A stretch of 64,000 nt of DNA from an uncultured Lachnospiraceae bacterium (GCA_910586615.1 CAJUJP010000001.1:62001-126000), one strand, 5' to 3'; numbered from the stretch's first letter, positions 45,193-54,353 are shown. Notes: generated by a model from the letters alone, not told the origin. Translations and numbers: made by a program.

Positions 45193-46446
45193 TTATCTAT
45201 TTTTACCAAAATTCAAATTATCGCAGAATTTTCCCGCCTCACTCCCCGGCAGCAGATACACGCCCATCATCATGAGCAGGAAATTCCTTCCAAGATAAAC
45301 GGATACCAGATGGGCTTCCACTACCGTATACACCGCCAGAACCGTAAACACAAGAAGTCCGCCGGCATCTTTGTTTTTCCAGAATTTCCACAGAAGTGCC
45401 AGGCAGGCCGCCAGATACAGGATCCCCGGCACCACACCGTAACGGTAGAACAGCTTAACCCATCCCATATCGAAATAATGCTCCATATTGCCCGGTCTGG
45501 AAAAAGCCGACCATGTATGGATCATGCCGTCGTTTTCTTCCGAGTCCGTCAGCGATATGATCCTGCCGTTGATAAACCGGTCTATCCGTCCCAGCAGCAC
45601 AATGTGGTCGTTATCCCTCGGATCCAGCACGTAAAACTCATTCCACTGGGCATCCCGCACCCTCTGGGCGCAGACTGCCGCATCCACCGAAAAACCGATG
45701 CACAGCGCAAACACCAGCAGACCGCACAGATAGGCGAAAGCCTTTTCGCGCAAAAATCTGCAATAGGTCAGCACACATGCCCCCGCCAGAAAAAGCGTGG
45801 TAATCAGCATACTTGTCTTGGATTCCGTCAGCACAAAGACACCCACATTGAGCAGCATCATAAACAGATACAGATACCATTTCATCTGGGCAAAATAGAC
45901 ATAGACCCCCAGCGCCACCAGCATCAGGAACATACAGGAAAGCGCGTTGGGATGCCCCATACCCAGAGTGTAGCGGGTTTCCTCAGAAGCTTCCTCACCA
46001 ATGTAACGGGTATCTTCCGCCGCCTCATGTCCATAGGCCTGTGTCAGACTGATTTCTCCATATACACCGGAAATGGACAGTACAACGATCACGGCACAGC
46101 CCACCAGTGTCACGTAAAACGTGTATCTAAGCATCTGCCGCAGTGGAATATCCCGGCAGGCCGCCACGAAAGTGACCAGCCTGATCAGATCGTTGGCTCC
46201 GGTAATCCGGTAGGACAAAAAAGCTACAGCTTCCAGCAAAAGAATCGCGCACCACTGCTTTTTTGTATAATCCGTCAGCAGAAGTTTCAGCGCAAAGATC
46301 AGGAAGGTAAGCTGAAACAGCCTGCCCTCAAAAGGATTGATATAATTGCTTTTATCCACAAGGACGATCAAAAGTTCAATGGTCAGTCCGATGTAAAAAA
46401 GCAGCCACGGAAATTTGCTTTTCTTGACTCTTCGGTATAATTCCAT
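45193..46446 (-). CDS. Wzy/O-antigen-ligase-like membrane protein (block 2)
   Basis: 417 residues, about ten hydrophobic spans. TLGMGHPNALSCMFL matches the GxxHPN stretch of the block 1 polymerase, and a large outer loop (about 265-320) precedes the last spans, as in Wzy proteins. It probably polymerises a second repeat unit. ATG 46446 is chosen because it follows the leader element exactly as in the WbpI-like gene. The frame is open upstream through the repeat to 46578, so a GTG at 46524 in the start module could also be used. Last gene of block 2. Confidence 0.75.
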   Translation of the reverse strand: MELYRRVKKSKFPWLLFYIGLTIELLIVLVDKSNYINPFEGRLFQLTFLIFALKLLLTDYTKKQWCAILLLEAVAFLSYRITGANDLIRLVTFVAACRDIPLRQMLRYTFYVTLVGCAVIVVLSISGVYGEISLTQAYGHEAAEDTRYIGEEASEETRYTLGMGHPNALSCMFLMLVALGVYVYFAQMKWYLYLFMMLLNVGVFVLTESKTSMLITTLFLAGACVLTYCRFLREKAFAYLCGLLVFALCIGFSVDAAVCAQRVRDAQWNEFYVLDPRDNDHIVLLGRIDRFINGRIISLTDSEENDGMIHTWSAFSRPGNMEHYFDMGWVKLFYRYGVVPGILYLAACLALLWKFWKNKDAGGLLVFTVLAVYTVVEAHLVSVYLGRNFLLMMMGVYLLPGSEAGKFCDNLNFGKNR

Positions 46447-46449
46447 TTC

Positions 46450-46530
46450 AATAACCATGCCTTTCCGTAGCCTGCGAATTTGGACCGCAGGAACAAATTT
46501 GCGTGTGAAAAATTTATTTTTCACACTAAC
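46450..46530 (-). repeat. Composite leader: family 1 stem plus start module and A/T stem
   Basis: Contains the CCTGCG/CGCAGG hairpin (46471-46491) and a perfect 10-bp stem GTGTGAAAAA/TTTTTCACAC (46503-46526). In transcription order, upstream of the A/T stem, is ATCATGGAGGTTAGTGTG, the same start module found before other genes. Thus both repeat families occur together here. Confidence 0.85.
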
Positions 46531-46543
46531 CTCCATGATTCCG

Positions 46544-47488
46544 CTAATCTCTACGCAGCACCCGCGCCACCGCCCCATGAACTCTGCGCATCCATCCTTT
46601 GCACGCCAGTTTCACCTTTTTCCATCTGATCCCCGCCGGACTGATCTCAGGCGCAATTAAAAAGTCGTACTCTTCACGGTGTTCCCGCAGATAATCCGGA
46701 TAGCTTTCGTCGATGGGCACACGCACAAATCTTGCATTGCGGTCAAAAATATCCTCGCCGCACAGCAGTCTGTCCACTGCCTCATTCAGATATCTGGACT
46801 TGTTGTATTCCTGATGCGCCGCCGCCTGCACTTTGATGCCGATGCGTTTAGCCACATCCCGCTCGCCGTCGCCGCCCATATAGCCGAAATGCCAGCCGCC
46901 CCCGGCAACCCGCACACTGCGGGGATCCAAAGGAGATACTTCCCGCAGGAACACGATTCCTTCCTCCGGCAGACTGCCAAAACTGCACACTTTTGTACCC
47001 AGCCACTGCTTTTTCGTTACGCTGGGAAATTCTCCGGTGATGGACAGCAGGTTGCCCGATACTTCTTCCATATTCAGGAAGCAGTAAAACATCCGCTGTG
47101 CCAGATGGTAAATCTTCGTCGGTTCAAAATCTGCAAGAATCTGTGTCAGCGCCTTCGGATCGGGAATTTCGTCCACATCACCAAAAATGACGATATCGTC
47201 GGGTTTGCACGCCGCCATCCCCCGAATCAGCTGGTTTTTCTGGAATTTATCCCGCTCGTGGGTGGTGACGCCGCTCATGGGTGAATTGTCCACCGCCACA
47301 TAGATAATTTTGTCCGCAAATTCCGCAAACATTTCCCGGTTCCGGTCAAAGATCATCTCCTTCGGTTCCCCGGAAAAGGTCACCGTAGACTCTTCCAGCA
47401 CGAACCTGTCCACATAAGGCGACATGATCTGCATTCTGAGCTTTAAAATATCCAGTTCATTAAAAAAAGGGATACAATCAAATATCAT
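46544..47488 (-). CDS. GT17-family glycosyltransferase
   Basis: 314 residues. The opening MIFDCIPFFNELDILKLRM and the later VDEIPDPK, VIFGDVDEIP and GGGWHFGYMGG segments are typical of bacterial GT17-like proteins (related to beta-1,4-GlcNAc transferase III). DVDEIP supplies the DxD-type metal site. AGGAAGAA lies before ATG 47488. The 146-base gap before it (47489-47634) holds only a small GTGTG/CACAC stem. Confidence 0.85.
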   Translation of the reverse strand: MIFDCIPFFNELDILKLRMQIMSPYVDRFVLEESTVTFSGEPKEMIFDRNREMFAEFADKIIYVAVDNSPMSGVTTHERDKFQKNQLIRGMAACKPDDIVIFGDVDEIPDPKALTQILADFEPTKIYHLAQRMFYCFLNMEEVSGNLLSITGEFPSVTKKQWLGTKVCSFGSLPEEGIVFLREVSPLDPRSVRVAGGGWHFGYMGGDGERDVAKRIGIKVQAAAHQEYNKSRYLNEAVDRLLCGEDIFDRNARFVRVPIDESYPDYLREHREEYDFLIAPEISPAGIRWKKVKLACKGWMRRVHGAVARVLRRD

Positions 47489-47634
47489 ACGTTATTCTTC
47501 CTGTTTACTCTGTCAGTTTTTACATCCGTGTGCAGTTTCACACATGTTACGCACTGTTAAACCTATATACATTATTCAATAACACTCGTTTCTCTTCTTC
47601 CGGCAGCACTTCAACTCATCTGTTTCTGGCTATA

Positions 47635-48387
47635 TCATTTTCTCCGTCGTCTCCAGAACAGCAGCGGCCGGATCAAATCTTTGACCTGCTGCCATCTGAC
47701 CTTCCAGGGATTCACAAACCTTGGATACTGCTCGTTCCTGCCCCGCCATTTATGGAAAAGAAAGGGATTTTCCACGTCCATAATCTCCGGAATCATATGC
47801 TCATGCCCGAAATATCTGGCCACCTCGATGGGCGCAAACTTCATCCCCGCCGCCTCGATCACATTTTTATACTTACAGCAGAGAAAGGTATCCTCATTAT
47901 AATTGCCGTCCTCCATTTTTTCCCACTTAAGACCCGCCTGCTTCGGAAAATCCAGCAGTTTTCTGCTACGGATCGATACACTGTTGCCCACCCGGCAGAT
48001 TTCCCCTTTCGCGTCCCGGTACGCATAATCGTTTGCAGGAAGGGGCCAGGGCGAGCCAATGTAATCATATTCGAGGAACTCATCCCGCCAGCTTTCAGGG
48101 TGTACCACAAAGCCGTCGGCATGGACAAGCAGCATATAATCTGTATGAATATGCTCTCCCAGCTCGTAGACCATTTTATAGTTGAACTTGTCGATATCAT
48201 CCAGCTTCGACGTATGGGAATAGCGGATGGTTTTCGGCAGCATAAACGGTTTCCGGTGGGTTACAAGCACTACGTCCCCAAATTCGATCTGCCGCATACT
48301 GTATTCCATCGCCTTGATGGTTCCATATAAGTCTACACTGGTCATTGCCGCCAGCGTTACATTCGGAAGCTGCAATTTTTCTGACAT
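47635..48387 (-). CDS. DUF5672 protein, probable glycosyltransferase
   Basis: 250 residues. Central segments MLLVHADGFVVHPESW, YDYIGSPWP, VGNSVSIRSRKLL and NEDTFLCCKY follow the DUF5672 pattern, which looks like a GT-A fold with HADG as the metal-binding site and an ED pair later. Function is unproven. ATG 48387 is preceded by GGAGATTAGT in the recurring start module, next to the four-stem array. Confidence 0.75.
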   Translation of the reverse strand: MSEKLQLPNVTLAAMTSVDLYGTIKAMEYSMRQIEFGDVVLVTHRKPFMLPKTIRYSHTSKLDDIDKFNYKMVYELGEHIHTDYMLLVHADGFVVHPESWRDEFLEYDYIGSPWPLPANDYAYRDAKGEICRVGNSVSIRSRKLLDFPKQAGLKWEKMEDGNYNEDTFLCCKYKNVIEAAGMKFAPIEVARYFGHEHMIPEIMDVENPFLFHKWRGRNEQYPRFVNPWKVRWQQVKDLIRPLLFWRRRRK

Positions 48388-48398
48388 ACTAATCTCCA

Positions 48399-48530
48399 TT
48401 CCGCAGACGCTTTAGCGTCGGAGGAATCGCGAGCCGAATATCAGATTCGGCTCTGCGATAAGAGCTATTTTGTGACGCCTGCGGCACAAATAGCCGTGTG
48501 AAAATGAGCTATCAAGCTTATTTTTCACAC
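48399..48530 (-). repeat. Array of four consecutive stem-loops
   Basis: Four inverted repeats lie end to end: 48399-48426 (GACGC/GCGTC core), 48426-48459 (GAGCCGAAT/ATTCGGCTC), 48464-48494 (GCTATTTTGTG/CACAAATAGC) and 48496-48530 (GTGTGAAAA/TTTTCACAC). They fill the leader between the DUF6056 gene and DUF5672 and end in the start module ATGGAGATTAGTATG. The rest of the 256-base gap (48531-48643) is AT-rich, without a clear promoter. Confidence 0.88.
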
Positions 48531-48643
48531 TGTTCATCCTGTTTTTTTATTGCTTTTATAGTGAACGACATTAAAAATCTCGTAAAAATCACGTTTACGG
48601 TTCCGCAAAAACGCCGGTGCGTCTTCGTAAACCGCGCCTGAAT

Positions 48644-50296
48644 CTAATCACTCACAACCTTCACATAAGCCTTATGATAGTACTGCATCACCGCCAGATT
48701 CAGCCAGTTTCCCGCATCCTCCGTGAGATCGCTAAAGTCAAAAAGCGCCGGCCTTGCAGAATAGGGTCTGATCTCCACATCCACGATATCCTCATTCGTA
48801 TAAATCTCATGCCGCTCCATAGCTTCTGCGTAGAAGGTCTGTGCCTCTCCCACTGCCAGAGACCGCAGTGCGGAAATACTCGTGTACGTATTTTTATCTG
48901 CTGTGAAAATCCACATAACAATCGTTATAATAACACACGCAATCGTCATGCGACCTGCTGCCTTTTCCAAAAACATACCCAGCGTTTCTCCTGCACGCTG
49001 CTGACCCGATGTCCGGATCTCTATCGTCATAGATGACTGTCCCCCGTCCATCCTGTCCGGCTGTTCTTGCATCTTGTGTGCCGCATCCACGCCCGGCTGT
49101 GCCTCAGACGCATCCCCTCTGTGGGCAAAATATCCCAGCCAGTATGCGGTGACCATAATCAGGCACAAATAGTAAACCATCTGAATAATATTATCCACTC
49201 TGGACAAGCCCACCATACCAAGTGCAAACAGCGTGGGGGTGAACATCGCCGCCAGCACACAGAATGCACCAAGCGTCACCCATACGGGATGCCGGAAGGA
49301 ACGCTCCGATTTTTTTACCAGCTTCCACAAAACCGGCAGAAGAAGCAGCCATACCAGAATCACAAAAGCAGGCGTCCACTGTATGATAAACACCACCGCA
49401 TGATAAAAGGACAGAACCACCGCCTGCAGTGCCGGATAACCCGTATCCATATCCTGACTGCTGCGCTGAAGATTGCCCGGTGCCAGAATATTGAACAGAA
49501 ATCCCACACTGCCTGTAACAAAAGGAATCACCACAGCAGGAAGTTTCTTCCTCTTCACCACCACCGCATAAAGCACCAGCATTCCCATCACAATTTCCGC
49601 CTGCAGCCCTGTCACCAGATTGCCGCCGCCCACAATCACCGCCAGCACCGATGCCGTCAGACAGCAAATTACTTCTTTAGACTTTTTCTGTGCCCACAGA
49701 CCGGCCGAAACCGCCGCCAGTGCAAAAAACCAGAGAGACTGCATCAGCACATAATGGGTCGCTCCGTTATACCAGTAAATTCCCTCAAATGGCGCTTCCA
49801 TCACCTGATAAAACATAAAAAGCACCATAAACATCACAAAGCTGCCGCCCGCCCGCTCTGCACCAAGCCACCGGCCAAGCACCTGTCTGCCCAGCACATA
49901 AGTTGACGCTGCAAACATCCCCACCATCAGAATTGGCACAACATATGCGATATCATATCGGAAGTTCATGGGGCATAAGGCCATCAGGAAGCAGGACACG
50001 TATGTCCCCTGCCAGTCCCGGTAAAATTCCATGTTCTGCCGCCAGGCAGTCTGCACCGACCGCCACACAGAACCGGTGGCCAGCCAGGTATCGTGAACCT
50101 GCCTGCCGTAATCATAATCGTCCACGCACATCACGTTATATCTGCCCAGCATCAGGATCGGAATCAAAGACAGCACAAAGAGAATACCGGCATACACCGC
50201 CATTCTTTTCATGGGAATCCGGTCCAGACAGGATACTGTCTCGCTCCACCGTTTCTTAACTGCATCTGCTGTTTTACGAACTGCCTTTTGATTCAT
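48644..50296 (-). CDS. DUF6056 multi-spanning membrane protein
   Basis: 550 residues with about eleven hydrophobic spans. CVDDYDYGRQVHDTW in the first outer loop and YWYNGATHYVLMQS later are typical of DUF6056, a GT-C-like family in polysaccharide loci; the DDYD acidic residues may form the active site. The C-terminal soluble tail ends NLAVMQYYHKAYVKVV. A paralogue with a similar tail lies at the right edge of the window. Its leader is a purine-rich stretch. Confidence 0.75.
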   Translation of the reverse strand: MNQKAVRKTADAVKKRWSETVSCLDRIPMKRMAVYAGILFVLSLIPILMLGRYNVMCVDDYDYGRQVHDTWLATGSVWRSVQTAWRQNMEFYRDWQGTYVSCFLMALCPMNFRYDIAYVVPILMVGMFAASTYVLGRQVLGRWLGAERAGGSFVMFMVLFMFYQVMEAPFEGIYWYNGATHYVLMQSLWFFALAAVSAGLWAQKKSKEVICCLTASVLAVIVGGGNLVTGLQAEIVMGMLVLYAVVVKRKKLPAVVIPFVTGSVGFLFNILAPGNLQRSSQDMDTGYPALQAVVLSFYHAVVFIIQWTPAFVILVWLLLLPVLWKLVKKSERSFRHPVWVTLGAFCVLAAMFTPTLFALGMVGLSRVDNIIQMVYYLCLIMVTAYWLGYFAHRGDASEAQPGVDAAHKMQEQPDRMDGGQSSMTIEIRTSGQQRAGETLGMFLEKAAGRMTIACVIITIVMWIFTADKNTYTSISALRSLAVGEAQTFYAEAMERHEIYTNEDIVDVEIRPYSARPALFDFSDLTEDAGNWLNLAVMQYYHKAYVKVVSD

Positions 50297-50425
50297 ATGC
50301 TTTCTTCTTTTCCGGTTCTGTCTTTTCTAAATTCTATTTCTATCTTTTTGTCCCTGTTTTTATCGGTTTCTGTCTTGATCTCCTGCTCTCCTGAGTTTCT
50401 TTTTCCTTGCCCTTTTTCTGAATTT
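50297..50425 (-). promoter_or_regulatory. Purine-rich untranslated leader
   Basis: 129 bases between the GT11-like gene and the DUF6056 gene are mostly A and G on the transcribed strand, with only scattered pyrimidines. It contains GGAGAGCAGGAGA and a final GAAGAAAGC before ATG 50296. No promoter or hairpin is seen. It resembles the A-rich leader at 16950-17123 in composition but not in repeat unit. Confidence 0.5.
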
Positions 50426-51460
50426 CTACTCTTTCCCCGCCAGCTTCCTCAACCGTCTCTTCACCCCTCTGGCAATCTTGTACAGATAGGCTTTCTTATA
50501 CAGATACTGTCCGTGAAGTTCCATCATTTTCAAGCGCATACCCGAAGGACGGACATTCACTGCGGCATACTTTCTGGATGTTTTCTTATACTGCGCCAGT
50601 TCACGCCTGCACTCCCCGGCGGTAAACACCCGGCCCTTGCGGTCCATATAGTGCCAGCCCTCGTAAATATTCTGCTCCGATGCCCAATATCCGTCGGACA
50701 CATTATGTCTGGCCCAGTATTTCGGCGCCAGGATGTATTCCACCGTCTCACTCGTAAAAGCCGGGAAATAAGCAAAGGAAGAATTCGCAAGAAGCAGATA
50801 TTTCGCGTTTTTCAACACACTGTAATCCTTTGCCAGATCAAAATTATAAGCCGGAATACCGGGCAGCAGCTTCCCGGCTTCCTTCACGTCATTGGTGATA
50901 ATCATAAACTCCATGGCCGGATTGATCTTTTTCATCTGCTTCATGCCCATGATCCAGTATTTTTTGCGCAGATAAAGCTCCGGCGAGCCCATATAGTCGC
51001 TGCACCGCAGATGCAGGATGCAGAGATTGTCCCGGCTGTACTCCTTACAGTCAAATTCCGGCTTTACCGCCAGCCATTTCCTGATCTCTTCTTTATGGGA
51101 TATAAAATATTCCTCCGCCTGCAGGTTGCCGTAAAGCAGCGTACCGTCCTCAACTTCAAATAGCCCGGCATCCGCATCCGTCACATACACGCCATGCGTC
51201 AGATCATGCCTGGAATTGCCTGCAAAAAGCCTTGTCTCCTTCTCATGCCATATTTTCCGGTAATCTTCTTTCACAGAAGGCACACCCATATCCAGATCCA
51301 TAAAATACAGGCCGCAGTCACTGTGCATGTTATTGGCAAAATGCTCCGGATCCAGCACGCTGAACTCATACCCCTTGTCCAGCGCCAGACATCTGGCCGT
51401 TATATAGAAAAACAACTGGTTTCCAAGACCAAAGCCTTCCTGTGTCTCAATTCCTATCAT
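50426..51460 (-). CDS. Divergent GT11-like glycosyltransferase
   Basis: 344 residues. EGFGLGNQLFFYITARCLA matches the GT11 N-terminal motif, and ANSSFAYFPAFTS the third. The central motif is LHLRCSDYMG instead of HIRRGDY, so donor binding may differ. ATG 51460 has GGGGG five bases upstream in the start module; the frame extends to 51559 through the stem-loop leader, which I regard as non-coding. Confidence 0.8.
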   Translation of the reverse strand: MIGIETQEGFGLGNQLFFYITARCLALDKGYEFSVLDPEHFANNMHSDCGLYFMDLDMGVPSVKEDYRKIWHEKETRLFAGNSRHDLTHGVYVTDADAGLFEVEDGTLLYGNLQAEEYFISHKEEIRKWLAVKPEFDCKEYSRDNLCILHLRCSDYMGSPELYLRKKYWIMGMKQMKKINPAMEFMIITNDVKEAGKLLPGIPAYNFDLAKDYSVLKNAKYLLLANSSFAYFPAFTSETVEYILAPKYWARHNVSDGYWASEQNIYEGWHYMDRKGRVFTAGECRRELAQYKKTSRKYAAVNVRPSGMRLKMMELHGQYLYKKAYLYKIARGVKRRLRKLAGKE

Positions 51461-51472
51461 GCCAACCCCCAT

Positions 51473-51563
51473 GATTCCGCTCCGCGGAATCTCATAATCT
51501 ATAGACAAGCAAGCCCCAGACAAGCAAGCTTGTCTGAGAGAATGCTGTATTTCAGGCATTCTC
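51473..51563 (-). repeat. Three stem-loops between ABC flippase and GT11-like gene
   Basis: Perfect stems at 51473-51491 (GATTCCGC/GCGGAATC), 51517-51536 (CAGACAAGC/GCTTGTCTG) and 51538-51563 (GAGAATGC/GCATTCTC, including the ABC gene's stop). AGACAAGCAAGC also occurs as a direct repeat at 51503-51514 and 51518-51529. In transcription order the last stem is followed by ATGGGGGTTGGCATG and the gene. Confidence 0.88.
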
Positions 51564-53372
51564 CTGCTCTGCAGGCACTAACGTCGTCCGCGTAATCTTC
51601 TCATTCTCTACTTTATAAATCACATCGCACTTTGCGATGGTGTTCAGACGGTGCGCAATGATCACCATTGTTTTTTTGCCGTGAAAGCTGTTGATGGCAT
51701 CCATGACCGCCTTTTCCGTATCGTTATCCAGCGCTGACGTGGCCTCATCAAAAACCAGTATCTCCGGATTATGGTAAAGCGCTCTGGCAATGCCCAGACG
51801 CTGCCGCTGTCCGCCGGATATTCTGACACCTCTGTCACCTATGGTCGTATCCAGCCCTTCCGGCAGTTCTTCTACAAATTCTTTCAACTGTGCTTCTTCC
51901 AGCACCTCCCAGATCCGCTGATCGTCAATCTTATCCCCGTCGATGCCGAAAGCAATATTATCCCGTATCGACTCATCAATCAGATAAATAGACTGAGGAA
52001 TATAACCGATCCTGGCAAGCCAGGAGGGATAATTATCAAAAATATTTCTGCCGTCACAGGTAATGCTTCCGCCCTGTATGTGTAAAAGACCGAGTAGAAT
52101 ATCCACAATTGTTGATTTTCCCGCGCCGGAAGGCCCCATGATACCCACCGACTGCCCTTTTTTCACTTCCATATGAGCATCTGTAAAAATGTTCTTGTCC
52201 GTGTTCGGATAAGCATAGGTAATATGATCCAGCACGATCCTGTCCTGCAGCGTAAGTTCCGGTTTCTGTTCCCCGGTTTTGCCGTCCAGTCCTGTCACGC
52301 TGCCGTTGACGTCCATTTTCATGCTCTCATTCAGATTATCATACAGATAATCCAGGCATGGCTGGGCGTATGCGATCTCGGACAGATAGGTGTTGATCCG
52401 GTTGATGCCGGGCAGCATACGAACCGCCGCCATCGCAAAAGCCGTAAGCTGCGGTACCAGCACGGTTATATCCCCGCCCCGCAGCATATATAACAGAATA
52501 AAAAGAAACATGGAAGCCATAAAAATGGTCTCGATCATAAGCCGCGGCAGATTGTTGAGAACCGCATAATTTCTGGCCACATTCGCACCGATGGCACCGC
52601 TTTCATAATAATTGCGCACAAAAAATTCCTCTCTGTGCAGCACCTTCACATCTTTCAATCCGTAAATTGACTGGATCCGCCACTTGGCGATCCGCGACTG
52701 GATCGTCTGGTTTCTGTGCCCGATCCTGTTCAGCCGAGGTTTGAGCTTTTTCGTGATAATAAGTGTCATTCCCAAAAAGATGGTCACAATAAAAAGGCAC
52801 AACAGAGGACTTGTCAGCACAAGTACAATGCACAGGGAAACTGCCACAACGATTTCCGTGATCATCTGTATCATCACAAGAATCAACTGAAAAGCATTGG
52901 GGATATCGCTGTCCGTCAGTCGAAAAACGGTGGGAATGTCCGCACCCAGATAGTCCTCGTAGGGACGGTTTAGAAATTCCCGCATCACCCGGCTGATCAT
53001 GCGGTTTCTGTTACGTGTCACAAAGGTATTCTGCACATAGGTCAAAAACAGCAGATAGGTATTCTTAAATACATAGAGTGCGATCAGTACCACCAGCATA
53101 TAAATGATCAGCTGTTTACTCGTCTGAATGCCAAGCGCCGCCGTAATCTTTCCCACCAGTTCATTTTCCATGATGGCTTCCGGATCCATAAATGCACTTA
53201 CCACCGGCAGAAGCAGCGATACGCCCAGCGTTTCCAGCAGGCCGCCGATCAGGATCAGCACGCCCAGACCCACAAGCTGCCGCTTCTGCCTTCTGTCGAA
53301 CAGATAACTGACTTTGTGGAGCAATGTGATCTTTTTCTCTCTATTATCTTCCCCAACTTCCTGTTTGCTCAT
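51552..53372 (-). CDS. PglK-like ABC-type glycan flippase (second copy)
   Basis: 606 residues. Same architecture as the block 1 copy: six N-terminal spans, Walker A GPSGAGKST, signature ISGGQRQR, Walker B ILVFDEATSALD, H-loop IAHRLNT. Sequence similarity between the copies runs through both domains (for example the PQLTAFAMAAVRMLPGINRIN segment), so they are paralogues. As block 2 has no Wzx, this may be its flippase. Its end lies inside a stem-loop. Confidence 0.85.
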   Translation of the reverse strand: MSKQEVGEDNREKKITLLHKVSYLFDRRQKRQLVGLGVLILIGGLLETLGVSLLLPVVSAFMDPEAIMENELVGKITAALGIQTSKQLIIYMLVVLIALYVFKNTYLLFLTYVQNTFVTRNRNRMISRVMREFLNRPYEDYLGADIPTVFRLTDSDIPNAFQLILVMIQMITEIVVAVSLCIVLVLTSPLLCLFIVTIFLGMTLIITKKLKPRLNRIGHRNQTIQSRIAKWRIQSIYGLKDVKVLHREEFFVRNYYESGAIGANVARNYAVLNNLPRLMIETIFMASMFLFILLYMLRGGDITVLVPQLTAFAMAAVRMLPGINRINTYLSEIAYAQPCLDYLYDNLNESMKMDVNGSVTGLDGKTGEQKPELTLQDRIVLDHITYAYPNTDKNIFTDAHMEVKKGQSVGIMGPSGAGKSTIVDILLGLLHIQGGSITCDGRNIFDNYPSWLARIGYIPQSIYLIDESIRDNIAFGIDGDKIDDQRIWEVLEEAQLKEFVEELPEGLDTTIGDRGVRISGGQRQRLGIARALYHNPEILVFDEATSALDNDTEKAVMDAINSFHGKKTMVIIAHRLNTIAKCDVIYKVENEKITRTTLVPAEQENA

Positions 53373-53411
53373 GTATGATTAATTCCTTTCACATTCCGCA
53401 CAAACCGCTGC

Positions 53412-54353
53412 TCACACTTCCCTCTGCATGTCATGTTTGTCCGTCCTATACGGCTCCGCCGCCACCCGGCGCATATCCTGCCGGTAAAAGTCTTCACAGT
53501 CCCACCCGTTCAGCCACCGGTCAGGCGCCAGTACAGTCTTGGCCGGATCTTTATTCAGATAGGAGGCCCACCAGCTGAAACTGCTGTTGGCCAGTATATG
53601 ATGCCTGCATTTGCTCATAAGGGCAAATTCGATGTAATCATTTGTCTCACCGGTCTCTACTATATTTCCTTCTTCCCCGATGCCGTCAAGCCATCCCCGC
53701 ACCCATTCTTTATCATTTGTAAAAAAATAAAACCTGCAGTCCGGGTGTTCCTGTCTCATCATCTTCATTGCCACCCGATAATATTCTTCCGTGCAGATAC
53801 TCCCGAACAACGTCTCATTCTCTGGCAGCAGATAATCCCCTCTGCGGATGTGCACGCTGACGGACCGGGTGGATGTGATGTCTGCAAGCCAGTTCTCTGC
53901 CGGCCGGATTCCGTCTCCCGGTTCCATGCGCGTCATGCCCGGATGCTGAAGCAGTCTGTCCACATCATATGCCTGCCGTACTTCCTCCGACACCGCCTGA
54001 AAATATTTCTCGGTCTGCCAGTAGCCTTCCAGATAAATGTCATCCCATTCCATGATTTCCGGCTTATAACGCTTATCCACCTCAAAATAGGCTTTCTTCT
54101 TCCTGCCGCAAAGCTTCCTGCGCACTCTGTTCCACGGGAGCATGGACGCATCCAGCATCTGTTCCAGTTCCTGTCTGGAAGCACGCTCATAACTGATCCC
54201 GAAAGGCGCCAGCGCCGGTTTGCGCTGTGCATCCTGCACAAACCCCGACACATCATCCATCCTGACTGTCCTGCCCAGACTTTTCAATTGCAAATACAGG
54301 GCATACTGGAACATCTGGTTGCCCAGTCCGCCTGCTAACTGTATGATAATCAT
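53412..54353 (-). CDS. GT11 glycosyltransferase (alpha-1,2-fucosyltransferase family)
   Basis: 313 residues. LAGGLGNQMFQYALYLQL, VSVHIRRGDYLL and ILANSSFSWWASYLN are the three GT11 motifs, all intact. It resembles the block 1 protein at 25596-26522 more than the divergent copy at 50426-51460. ATG 54353 overlaps the TGA-type stop of the GT2 gene by four bases. Confidence 0.9.
   Translation of the reverse strand: MIIIQLAGGLGNQMFQYALYLQLKSLGRTVRMDDVSGFVQDAQRKPALAPFGISYERASRQELEQMLDASMLPWNRVRRKLCGRKKKAYFEVDKRYKPEIMEWDDIYLEGYWQTEKYFQAVSEEVRQAYDVDRLLQHPGMTRMEPGDGIRPAENWLADITSTRSVSVHIRRGDYLLPENETLFGSICTEEYYRVAMKMMRQEHPDCRFYFFTNDKEWVRGWLDGIGEEGNIVETGETNDYIEFALMSKCRHHILANSSFSWWASYLNKDPAKTVLAPDRWLNGWDCEDFYRQDMRRVAAEPYRTDKHDMQREV

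Noticed and set aside
48545..48643. Terminator after the DUF6056 gene
   Set aside because: Only a four-base stem (ACGC/GCGT) with a T run is seen; too weak to call.
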